A stretch of 9,822 bases of DNA from JAXHUH01 sp034211175 (GTDB lineage: Bacteria; Actinomycetota; Acidimicrobiia; Acidimicrobiales; CAIXPF01): assembly GCA_034211175.1 (NCBI GenBank), contig JAXHUH010000350.1:1-9822 (forward strand), given 5' to 3'. The position numbers and the translations under genes were made by a program. Below, piece by piece: positions 1 through 5,387 of this stretch. Positions within the stretch are counted from its first letter, which is position 1, and each line of letters opens with the position of its first letter. A model generated the notes under the pieces. The model saw only the letters and a list, made by a program, of their open reading frames with translations, had not been told where the DNA came from and searched no databases.

Positions 1-1
1 G

Positions 2-346
2 GCGGGCGCGCTCGTCGCCGGTGGGCTGGTGGGCGCCCGCATCGCCGGTGATGTCGTCTCCCGGACCGATCCCGTCGCCGCGCCCCCGACGCCGACCGCG
101 CTGGTGAGCGTCGATCTGCCGGCGCTCGACCCGGTGCCCGCGCCGCCCGTGTCGAGCGCACCGCCGGGCACGCTCATGTCGCAACGGGGCCGCTCCGGCA
201 CCGACGCCTCGATGCGCGACGCCCTCGCCGATCACCTCCGGTTGCCGGTCGCCGTCGTACGGTGCCTGGTCGACCTCGTCGGCACCGAGGGTGTGCTCGA
301 CGACCCGGCGGGCGCGATCGCCGGCAACCCCTCCTGCAGCGGCTGA
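2..346 (+). CDS. C-terminal part of an unrecognised single-pass membrane protein
   Basis: This is the 3' end of a gene whose start lies left of the window. The frame is open from base 2 and closes with TGA at 344-346, giving about 114 residues. The visible part opens with a Gly/Ala/Val/Leu-rich hydrophobic stretch (LVAGGLVGARIAG) that looks like the end of a transmembrane helix. A Pro/Ala/Val-rich linker follows (about residues 25-60), then a small polar domain with two cysteines (VVRCLVDLVG and the extreme C-terminus NPSCSG). The layout of helix, proline-rich stalk and small C-terminal domain suggests a membrane-anchored protein with an exported tail. An internal GTG at 29 would cut into the hydrophobic segment and is not a likely start. 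I recognise no family and assign no function. A hairpin begins 6 nt after the stop. Confidence 0.6.
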   Translation, partial: AGALVAGGLVGARIAGDVVSRTDPVAAPPTPTALVSVDLPALDPVPAPPVSSAPPGTLMSQRGRSGTDASMRDALADHLRLPVAVVRCLVDLVGTEGVLDDPAGAIAGNPSCSG

Positions 347-351
347 CGTCC

Positions 352-368
352 GGCCCGTGACACGGGCC
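352..368 (+). terminator. GC-rich hairpin after the first gene
   Basis: GGCCCGTG and CACGGGCC form a perfect inverted repeat around a single A, in practice about a 6-7-bp stem with a 3-5-nt loop. It starts 6 nt after the TGA of the upstream gene. There is no T-tract, as is common for stem-only terminators in GC-rich actinobacteria. A role in ending transcription is inferred from its position. Confidence 0.5.
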
Positions 369-482
369 ACGCCGCGCCGTCACGTTCTCTTCATCCGGAG
401 GCGTCGTCGCCCGGAGGCACGTTCACGCTGCTCACGCTCCTGTGGGCCACGTGGTCGCCGCGATGCGTTCGTCACCAGGTTG

Positions 483-511
483 TTGCGCAATGATGTCGGT
501 TGTCATACTTT
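483..511 (+). promoter_or_regulatory. Candidate promoter for the metalloprotease gene
   Basis: TTGCGC (483-488) and TACTTT (506-511) are separated by exactly 17 nt. They lie in the most AT-rich patch of the 247-bp spacer, about 83 nt upstream of the ATG at 594. The -35 element overlaps the 8-bp palindrome TTGCGCAA (483-490). Each hexamer matches only about three of six consensus positions, so this is a candidate supported mainly by spacing and local base composition. The rest of 369-581 shows nothing else I can support. Confidence 0.3.
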
Positions 512-581
512 CGCAATGTGAAGGCGGCTGAGTGGCGGACCTCAGAGCGCAGAGTTCCGAGTGGCGTCCCGGCGGGGACGC

Positions 582-586
582 GGAGG
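582..586 (+). promoter_or_regulatory. Ribosome binding site that sets the start at 594
   Basis: GGAGG lies 7 nt upstream of the ATG at 594. The in-frame GTG at 561 lies upstream of this motif and has no such motif of its own. This decides in favour of the shorter N-terminus, which also gives a normal-looking lipoprotein signal peptide. Confidence 0.8.
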
Positions 587-593
587 AGCCCGA

Positions 594-2162
594 ATGCAAC
601 GGCGGACCGAAGCAAGCCCCCGACGCGTCGTTCGGCGCGGCCTGGCACCGATGGCGGTGGTGGTGACCGTTGCCGTGGCGGCGGCGTGTGGGACCCCACC
701 CGACGGCGTCTCGCCCCCGACGAGCGCGCCGGACGGGTCGACGACCAGCACGTCGGCGCCCGACGGCAGCACGACGACGACGTCGGCGCCCGACGACAGC
801 ACGACGACGACCAGCGCCCCCGACGACACGACGACCACGTCGGCGCCGGACCCCACGACGACGACCACGGCGCCCGACGTCGGTGACGGCTACGACCTGT
901 CCCTCGAGCGGTTCCACCTCAACCAGGCGGTCCCGTCGGCCGACACGACGTCCGGCTCGGCCCTCGCACCGATCTCGGGGCGCCCCGGCCTGGCCCGGGC
1001 GTTCGTCGTCGCCAACGAGGACGCCGACGCCACGCCGGTCGTCGAGCTCCAGTACCGCACCGCGGGTGGCACCGAGGGTGCCGTGACGCTGAGCGGCCCG
1101 GCCGCGGCGCCGACCGAGACCGACGAGGGCGACCTCGACACGACGTTCAACGCCGAGATGCCGGCCGAGGCGCTCGCGGTCGGCACCGAGTGGGCCGTCG
1201 TCATCGACCCCGACGACGCCATCGCCGAGGCCGACGAGACCAACAACCGGTACCCGGCCGACGGCTGGTGGGACCCGGAGATCGTCGAGCTCGCCGACCT
1301 CGACATCACCCTGGTGCCGATCACCTACCAGGGCCGCACGCCCGACGTGGCCGGCAACGCCGAGGAGTACGTCTCCGGCGTCCGGTCGATGCTGCCGGTG
1401 TCCGGCGTCAACGTCAGCGTGCGCAGCGAGCCGCTGGTGTGGAACCAGTCGAGCTGGGGCGCGGCGACCCTCAACGAGATCGACCGCCTCCGGGTGGGCG
1501 ACGGGTCGACCGACTACTACATGGGCATCATCGACACCGGTCGCGCCAGCGGCCTCGCCGGCATCGCCCAGGTCCGTGGACGCGCCGGCATCAGCATCGG
1601 CGAGCCGTCGGTCCTGGCCCACGAGCTCGGTCACAACCTGAGCCTCGACCACGCCCCGTGCGGTGTCGACGGCGACAACGCCTACCCGCACCCGCAGGCC
1701 GCGACCGGCGTGTGGGGCTGGGACTCGCTCAGCGGTGACCTGCTCCCGCCGGACCACAAGGACCTGATGAGCTACTGCCAGCCGGTGTGGATCAGCGACT
1801 ACAGCTTCGGCGAGGCGCTGGACTACCGCGAGTCGGCCGGCTCCAACTCCCGGGCCGCGTTCTCGCTCGGCGCGATGCAGGTCTCGGGTGTGATCGAGGA
1901 CGGCGAGGTCTCCCTCGACGCCCCCGAGCTGCTCCCCACGGTCGGCGCGGTCATGCCCGAATCGGGTCAGTACGCGGCGGTCGCCAAGGACGCCAGCGGC
2001 GCCGAGGTGCTGCGGGTGTCGTTCGACGCCTACGAGATCGACCACGAGGGCGGCGCCTCGACGTTCGCCTTCAGCGTCCCGCTCGACGAGGTGGACTTCG
2101 CGTCGGTCGCCTCGCTGAGCATCGAGGCCTCGGGCGTCACCCTCGCCCGGATCGGCCTCTGA
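594..2162 (+). CDS. Secreted metzincin-like zinc metalloprotease lipoprotein
   Basis: A 522-residue exported protein, probably a surface zinc endopeptidase. The start is ATG 594, behind GGAGG at 582. The N-terminus is Arg-rich, then hydrophobic (MAVVVTVAVAAAC). Cys32 is in a slightly loose lipobox (Ala-Ala-Ala-Cys), so a lipid anchor is likely but not certain. Residues 44-95 are a repetitive Ser/Ala/Pro/Asp/Thr linker. Residues about 98-220 resemble a CARDB-like beta domain (AFVVANEDAD, the IDPDDAIAEADETNN segment). The catalytic part holds HELGHNLSLDH (His343, Glu344, His347, His353) and a downstream Met-turn-like LMSYC (Met392), the metzincin pattern. Ser350 replaces the usual Gly of HExxHxxGxxH. 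The last roughly 100 residues look like a beta-rich accessory domain. No propeptide cysteine switch or inhibitor gene is evident nearby. The fold class is well supported; the exact peptidase family and substrate are not. Confidence 0.85.
   Translation: MQRRTEASPRRVVRRGLAPMAVVVTVAVAAACGTPPDGVSPPTSAPDGSTTSTSAPDGSTTTTSAPDDSTTTTSAPDDTTTTSAPDPTTTTTAPDVGDGYDLSLERFHLNQAVPSADTTSGSALAPISGRPGLARAFVVANEDADATPVVELQYRTAGGTEGAVTLSGPAAAPTETDEGDLDTTFNAEMPAEALAVGTEWAVVIDPDDAIAEADETNNRYPADGWWDPEIVELADLDITLVPITYQGRTPDVAGNAEEYVSGVRSMLPVSGVNVSVRSEPLVWNQSSWGAATLNEIDRLRVGDGSTDYYMGIIDTGRASGLAGIAQVRGRAGISIGEPSVLAHELGHNLSLDHAPCGVDGDNAYPHPQAATGVWGWDSLSGDLLPPDHKDLMSYCQPVWISDYSFGEALDYRESAGSNSRAAFSLGAMQVSGVIEDGEVSLDAPELLPTVGAVMPESGQYAAVAKDASGAEVLRVSFDAYEIDHEGGASTFAFSVPLDEVDFASVASLSIEASGVTLARIGL
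723..878 (+). repeat. Ser-Ala-Pro-Asp-(Gly/Asp)-Ser-Thr(n) linker repeats
   Basis: Five to six imperfect tandem units of about 9-10 residues (type SAPDGSTTTT, SAPDDSTTTT, SAPDPTTTTT) cover residues 44-95 of the metalloprotease. The DNA is a degenerate 27-30-bp tandem repeat rich in ACGACG. A Thr/Pro-rich stalk directly after the lipid-anchor cysteine is typical of surface proteins that hold a domain away from the membrane, and it may be O-glycosylated. Repeat number may vary between strains. Confidence 0.85.
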
Positions 2163-2165
2163 TCC

Positions 2166-2179
2166 GAGCGGTTCCGCTC
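2166..2179 (+). terminator. Short hairpin just after the metalloprotease stop
   Basis: GAGCGG-TT-CCGCTC is a perfect 6-bp inverted repeat beginning 3 nt after the TGA at 2160-2162. The 2-nt spacing means the actual loop would open at least one pair. It may act together with the larger stem-loop at 2213-2248 in ending transcription. Confidence 0.35.
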
Positions 2180-2212
2180 ACATCCCGGTCCGCCGTACCG
2201 ACCGGATGATGC

Positions 2213-2248
2213 GCCGGGCCACGGGTTCCTCCGAGCTCGTGGCCCGGC
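2213..2248 (+). terminator. Strong stem-loop downstream of the metalloprotease
   Basis: The arms 2213-2223 (GCCGGGCCACG) and 2238-2248 (CGTGGCCCGGC) are perfectly complementary over 11 bp with a 14-nt loop. The structure lies 50 nt downstream of the metalloprotease stop and has no T-tract after it. Position and stability fit a terminator or an mRNA 3'-end stabiliser; which one cannot be read from sequence. Confidence 0.5.
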
Positions 2249-2290
2249 CCCGGCGGACCTCGGCGCACCACCTCGGCGCCACGAAGACCC

Positions 2291-2305
2291 GGTCTCGACG
2301 AGACC
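2291..2305. repeat. 15-bp near-palindrome GGTCTCG-A-CGAGACC
   Basis: A perfect 7-bp inverted repeat around one central base lies 68 nt before the GTG of the short gene at 2373. It could be an operator or part of that gene's 5' leader. Nothing else identifies its role. Confidence 0.3.
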
Positions 2306-2361
2306 TCGACCACCTCGAACCGGCTTCCCGCCCCGACCCCGGCGGGCACCACTCGACACCC

Positions 2362-2366
2362 AGGAG
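2362..2366 (+). promoter_or_regulatory. Ribosome binding site of the short gene at 2373
   Basis: AGGAG sits 6 nt upstream of the GTG at 2373, an ideal spacing. It is the main reason for treating the 56-codon frame that follows as a gene. Confidence 0.5.
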
Positions 2367-2372
2367 CCTCCC

Positions 2373-2543
2373 GTGCACCTCGTCCACTCCGACCCCGTTG
2401 ATCGCTCCCGCCCGACGCGGCCCGACGGTCACCTGTGCCCGGTGATCCCGCTGACCTCGCTCGCCGAGATCCGGATGCGCCGCCTCGTCCGCACCGGCCG
2501 TCCCCACCCCATCGATGGCGGCAGCGGCCCCGACGCCGCCTGA
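2373..2543 (+). CDS. Probable short protein of unknown function (56 aa)
   Basis: GTG at 2373 follows AGGAG by 6 nt, and the frame runs 56 codons to TGA at 2541-2543. Only about 5 of the 56 sense codons end in A or T, which is the third-position bias of the real genes here. The predicted protein is hydrophilic and basic in its middle (EIRMRRLVRTGR), has a single cysteine (HLCPVIPL), and has no signal peptide or membrane helix. A perfect 25-bp inverted repeat starts 32 nt after the stop and could terminate it. I recognise no family. It lies between the metalloprotease (same strand) and the convergent oxidase gene, and no functional link to either is evident. It could also be chance: 56 open codons are not rare at this GC content, so the ribosome site and codon bias carry the call. 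Confidence 0.45.
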   Translation: MHLVHSDPVDRSRPTRPDGHLCPVIPLTSLAEIRMRRLVRTGRPHPIDGGSGPDAA

Positions 2544-2574
2544 GCCAACCCGCCCCGGGCGCGGCCCAGAGGCT

Positions 2575-2626
2575 CGAACTGGGTACCGGATCTGACGTCA
2601 CGACGTCAGATCCGGTACCCAGTTCG
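2575..2626. terminator. Perfect 25-bp inverted repeat between convergent genes
   Basis: The arms 2575-2599 and 2602-2626 are exact reverse complements over 25 bp with only AC between them. The right arm contains the last codons and the stop (2606-2608, - strand) of the D-amino-acid oxidase gene. The left arm lies 32 nt after the stop of the short + strand gene. A symmetrical stem between converging genes is expected to act as a bidirectional terminator, though there is no T-run on either side. Each arm contains the palindromes GGTACC and GACGTC. The arm length and perfect match far exceed a typical terminator stem, so a palindromic insertion or another function remains possible. Confidence 0.65.
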
Positions 2627-3585
2627 CTGTTCGGCCAGCGACACGACCTCGTCGGCGCAGCCCCACGAGAGGGTGACGCCCTGGCCGCCGTGGCCGTAGT
2701 TGTGGACGACCAGCGTCCCGTCGAGGACCTCGGCGTCGACCCGGATGCTCGGCCGGGAGGGGCGCAGCCCGGCGTTCATGTCCCGGACCGGCCGTCCCCG
2801 CAGCCGGGGCTCGACCGAGGCGGCGGCGCCGACCAGCTCGGCGGCGATGTCCGCGTCCGGCGAGGCGTCCCGACGGCCGGGCGCGGCGACCCCGCCGACG
2901 AGCAGGCGGTCGCCGTGGGGCACCCAGCCGACCCAGCGGTCCCGGCCGGGTGGGCCCTCGTGGAAGCAGGTGTCGATCCCGGTCGCGTCGACGATGGCGT
3001 GCATGCCCCACACCGGCTCGACGCTCGGGTCCTCCGCCAGCTCCCGGGCCCCGATGCCGGCGCAGTGCACGACCACCGGGGCCGTGCCGGTGAGCTCGCC
3101 CAGCGAACCGACCCGGCGGGTGGTGACCGTGGCGCCGGCCGCCTCCAACCGGGCGAGGAGGTGGGGCAGGTAGCGGGTCATGTCGACGACCGGGACCTCC
3201 AGCCAGAACCCGAGACCGAAGCCGTCGGGCAGCTCGTCGCCGGTGGCGTCGCGGTATCCGGGCAGCTCGCGGAACGCCGGCGGCGGTGCCTGGTCGGTCC
3301 CGCGGGCGGTGAACAGGCCCCGCCGGCGCCGCACGCCCGTGCCCGGTTCGTCGGCCAGCTTCTCGACACGCCGATCGTCGTGGCCGCCCACCCCGGCACC
3401 TTGTCCATCGGCTCGGCGAACGCCGGCCCGACGACACCGGTCGCGGCGGCCGACGCCGTCACCTCCGGGGGTTCGGCGGTGAGCACCTCGACCGACCAGC
3501 CGGCCTCGGCCAGGCGGACGGCCGTGGTCAGGCCGCTGACCCCGGCGCCGACGACCACGGCTCGTCGGTTCTCGTGCGCGGTCAT
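2606..3585 (-). pseudogene. FAD-dependent D-amino-acid oxidase, interrupted by a frameshift
   Basis: The product would oxidise D-amino acids to 2-oxo acids, ammonia and H2O2 using FAD. The start is ATG 3585-3583 (MTAHENRR). The FAD dinucleotide-binding motif VVGAGVSG is at residues 11-18, and the frame runs as D-amino-acid oxidase to about Val73 (WAATTIGV). The family sequence then continues in another frame as EKLADEPGTG and runs to the stop at 2606. That part includes VVDMTRYLPHLLARLEAAG, the Arg-containing substrate region LRPSRPSIRVD, and VVHNYGHGGQGVTLSWGCA (2654-2710), which fits the PROSITE D-amino-acid oxidase signature. Joining the frames needs one extra base near 3365-3366 (for example TC read as TTC) and gives about 326 residues, the usual family length. 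So this is either a 1-nt deletion or a sequencing error. The ribosome site is weak (GGAAG). The gene lies 107 nt downstream of the permease on the same strand. Confidence 0.85.
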
Positions 3586-3623
3586 CGTCGGGACGCTTCC
3601 GTGCTCGTCGTCATGGCCCCCAT

Positions 3624-3656
3624 CGTCCACGACGGCCACGGGCGTCGTCTTGGACG
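3624..3656 (-). other. Imperfect hairpin between permease and oxidase genes
   Basis: In the 107-nt gap, CGTCCA...TGGACG plus an inner CGACG...CGTCG can pair as a bulged stem. It might attenuate transcription running from the permease gene into the oxidase gene. The evidence is weak: there is a bulge, no T-tract and only short stems. Confidence 0.2.
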
Positions 3657-3692
3657 AAGGGACGCCGCGGGTTCGAGTGCGGGAGGCGGCGC

Positions 3693-4442
3693 TCAGTAGG
3701 CGTCGACGCCGAGCTTCACCGCGAGCACCAGGCCGGCGGCGGCGATCAGCAGCCGGAGCTTCGTCGGGTCGGCGCGACGGACGATGATCGGCCCGAGCCG
3801 GCCGCCGACGAACAGGCCGAGCGCCATCGGGACCGCCGCCGTCCAGCGGACGTCGCCGAACACGACGAAGGCGGCCGCGGCGATGCCGTTGGCCACGCCG
3901 AGCACCAGGTTCTTCTTGGCGTTGCAGTGGGGGAGCGTGTCGGCGGTCGCCGCGAGGAGCGCGGCGAGGAGCAGGACCCCGGCCCCGGCGCCGAAGTAGC
4001 CGCCGTAGATGCCGATCACCGCCACCATGGCGAGGGTCGAGCGCCGGTTGGTCGTGTGCTTCGCGGTCGCACCCTCGACGACCCGCCGGCGCCAGAGCAC
4101 GGCGATCGACGACAGCGCCACGAACCACGGCACGACCCGCTCGAACGCGTCCGGTGGGGTCAGCAACAGCAGCGCGCCACCGGCGGCGCCACCGGCCGCG
4201 CCGGCGACGACCAGGGCACCGAGCCCGCTGCGCCGCTCGGACAGCTCGGGCCGTGAGCCGCTCACCGACCCGACGCTCGACCCGACCAGCGACACGGTGT
4301 TGGTGACGTTGGCCGTCACCGCGTGCAGCCCGATCGCCAGCAGCGCCGGGTAGGTGACGAGCGACGCCAGCCCGGCCACGCTTCCCGCCAACCCGCCGCC
4401 GACGCCGGCAACCACGAGGACCAGGGCCTCGACCGGGTTCAC
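3693..4442 (-). CDS. TauE/SafE (TSUP) family membrane permease
   Basis: A 249-residue inner-membrane protein, the usual length for the TSUP/TauE-SafE family. Members move sulfonates, sulfite, sulfoacetate or other small organic anions; the substrate here is unknown. The start is taken as GTG 4442-4440, directly before the first hydrophobic helix (NPVEALVLVVAG). Family features are seen twice, as expected for its internal repeat: GGLAGSVAGLASLVTYPALL followed by VTANVTNTVSL, and later GIYGGYFGAGAGVLLLAALL followed by KNLVLGVANG. Near the C-terminus, GGRLGPIIVRRADPTKLR precedes the last helix. About 7-8 hydrophobic segments are visible. The ribosome site is poor. A TAATCT at 4495-4490 on the - strand is a possible -10 box. 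The gene is divergent from the crotonase gene and precedes the oxidase gene on the same strand. Confidence 0.85.
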   Translation of the reverse strand: MNPVEALVLVVAGVGGGLAGSVAGLASLVTYPALLAIGLHAVTANVTNTVSLVGSSVGSVSGSRPELSERRSGLGALVVAGAAGGAAGGALLLLTPPDAFERVVPWFVALSSIAVLWRRRVVEGATAKHTTNRRSTLAMVAVIGIYGGYFGAGAGVLLLAALLAATADTLPHCNAKKNLVLGVANGIAAAAFVVFGDVRWTAAVPMALGLFVGGRLGPIIVRRADPTKLRLLIAAAGLVLAVKLGVDAY

Positions 4443-4557
4443 CTCGCGCCGGACCGGGACGTCGAGCTGAGGTTGTTCCGCACGGCGAGAGATTACCGGC
4501 GCTTCGAAACCGTCGGTCGCGCCACGGGTTCGCCCACGCCCGCACACCACCGATTGG

Positions 4558-4573
4558 CGACCGGGCCCGGTCG
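4558..4573. promoter_or_regulatory. 16-bp perfect palindrome, candidate operator
   Basis: CGACCGGGCCCGGTCG reads identically on both strands. It lies in the 177-bp region between the divergent permease and crotonase genes, 46 nt before the crotonase start. It sits between a TTGGCG (4554-4559) and a TACGTT (4580-4585), which could form a poorly spaced (20-nt) promoter for the crotonase gene. That position would suit a dimeric regulator, but no regulator gene is present in the window. GC-rich palindromes also arise by chance. Confidence 0.35.
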
Positions 4574-4581
4574 GGCCGTTA

Positions 4582-4604
4582 CGTTCGGCCTCCGCCGCCG
4601 AACG
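4582..4604 (+). promoter_or_regulatory. Stem-loop just upstream of the crotonase ribosome site
   Basis: CGTTCGGC (4582-4589) and GCCGAACG (4597-4604) pair perfectly over 8 bp with a 7-nt loop, ending 3 nt before the AGGGAGG ribosome site at 4608. It may be a leader hairpin affecting translation or mRNA stability, or a second regulator site. It overlaps the candidate -10 at 4580, so it would not be fully transcribed if that promoter is the real one. Confidence 0.35.
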
Positions 4605-4607
4605 ACC

Positions 4608-4614
4608 AGGGAGG
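4608..4614 (+). promoter_or_regulatory. Ribosome binding site of the crotonase gene
   Basis: AGGGAGG ends 5 nt before the GTG at 4620. The frame is open further upstream, but no upstream start codon has such a motif, and the alignable crotonase fold begins right after this GTG. This fixes the start. Confidence 0.8.
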
Positions 4615-4619
4615 CCCCC

Positions 4620-5378
4620 GTGTCCGAGCCGCTCGTCCACACCCGTCGGGAGGGCCGCACGCTCGTCGTGTCGATGCGGCGCGAGGCGAAGCGCAACGCC
4701 GTGGACCGGGCGCTGGCCGACGCGATCGACGCCGCGCACAACGAGCTCGACGACGACCCGGACCTGTGGGCCGGCGTGCTCACCGGCACGACCTCGGTGT
4801 TCTGCGCCGGCAGCGACCTGCGGGCCAACGGCGACTACGTCACCGAGCGGGGCGGCGAGTACGGCATCATCCGCCGCCGCCGGACCAAGCCACTCGTCGC
4901 CGCGGTGGAGGGACCGGCGCTCGGCGGCGGGTTGGAGATCGCGCTGGCGTGCGACCTCGTCGTCGCCTCGACCACCGCCCGGTTCGGGCTGCCGGAGGTG
5001 ACGATCGGCGTCATCCCGACGTGCGCCGGCCTGTTCCGGGCCCCGAACGCCTTCCCGCTGAACCTGGCCCGCGAGCTGATCCTCACCGGGCAGCCGATCA
5101 GCGCCGAACGGGCCTACGAGGCCGGGTTCGTGAACCGGCTCACCGAGCCCGGCGGTGCGCTCGACGCCGCGCTCGAGCTGTGCGAGGCGATGAACGCCAA
5201 CGCCCCACTGTCGGTCCAGGGTTGCCTGCGGGCGGTCAACGATGCGCTCGCCGACGGCGACGACCGGGGTTGGGAGCTCACCGACCAGGCCAAGGCCACG
5301 ATGACCGGCTCCGACGACGCCGCCGAGGGCGTGCGGGCGTTCCTCGAGAAGCGCCCCCCTCGCTGGACCGGCCGCTGA
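4620..5378 (+). CDS. Enoyl-CoA hydratase/isomerase family protein (crotonase)
   Basis: A 252-residue cytoplasmic crotonase-fold enzyme, probably acting on an acyl-CoA thioester (hydration or isomerisation). The start GTG 4620 follows AGGGAGG. The N-terminal strand region is typical (REGRTLVVSMRREAKRNAVD). FCAGSDL (61-67) supplies the first oxyanion-hole element, and GPALGGGLEIALACDLV (98-114) the second. Both positions of the hydratase glutamate pair are filled: Glu106 (GGGLE) and Glu126 (FGLPEV). The segment after the second Glu usually reads GAGGT-(Q/M)-RL. Here it is PTCAGLFRAPNAF, so substrate preference or activity may differ from classical hydratases. LTGQPISAERAYEAGFVNRL is the standard C-terminal half motif. 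Its stop is 9 nt from the stop of the convergent S9 peptidase gene. The exact substrate cannot be given. Confidence 0.9.
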   Translation: MSEPLVHTRREGRTLVVSMRREAKRNAVDRALADAIDAAHNELDDDPDLWAGVLTGTTSVFCAGSDLRANGDYVTERGGEYGIIRRRRTKPLVAAVEGPALGGGLEIALACDLVVASTTARFGLPEVTIGVIPTCAGLFRAPNAFPLNLARELILTGQPISAERAYEAGFVNRLTEPGGALDAALELCEAMNANAPLSVQGCLRAVNDALADGDDRGWELTDQAKATMTGSDDAAEGVRAFLEKRPPRWTGR

Positions 5379-5387
5379 CGGGTGTTG

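Larger units (their letters stand above)
2163..2605. other. Gene-poor spacer with several hairpins and one probable short gene
   Basis: No long gene fits these 443 bases on either strand. Reading rightward they hold the hairpins at 2166-2179, 2213-2248 and 2291-2305, then an AGGAG ribosome site at 2362 followed by a 56-codon frame (2373-2543), and finally the left arm of the perfect inverted repeat at 2575-2626. The longer frames that cross this stretch have Arg/Pro-rich translations typical of out-of-frame GC-rich DNA. Confidence 0.6.

Noticed and set aside
723..878. Possible CRISPR-like or satellite repeat
   Set aside because: The units are degenerate, in frame, without spacers, and encode a Thr/Pro/Asp linker of the metalloprotease.
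432..2045. A 537-codon open frame on the - strand opposite the metalloprotease
   Set aside because: Its translation is low-complexity Arg/Gly/Val-rich, lacks any domain and lies fully antisense to a gene with a signal peptide, zinc motif and strong ribosome site. Long antisense frames are expected at this GC content.
3355..3372. Programmed -1 ribosomal frameshift in the oxidase gene
   Set aside because: No X-XXY-YYZ slippery site or convincing downstream structure is visible, and D-amino-acid oxidases are not known to need one. An indel or read error is simpler.
2435..3787. A 450-codon open frame on the + strand across the spacer and oxidase gene
   Set aside because: It runs through the inverted repeat and antisense to the oxidase, and its sequence resembles no protein family and is compositionally biased.
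5379..5387. Terminator between the convergent crotonase and S9 peptidase genes
   Set aside because: Only 9 bases separate the stops and I found no convincing hairpin there.
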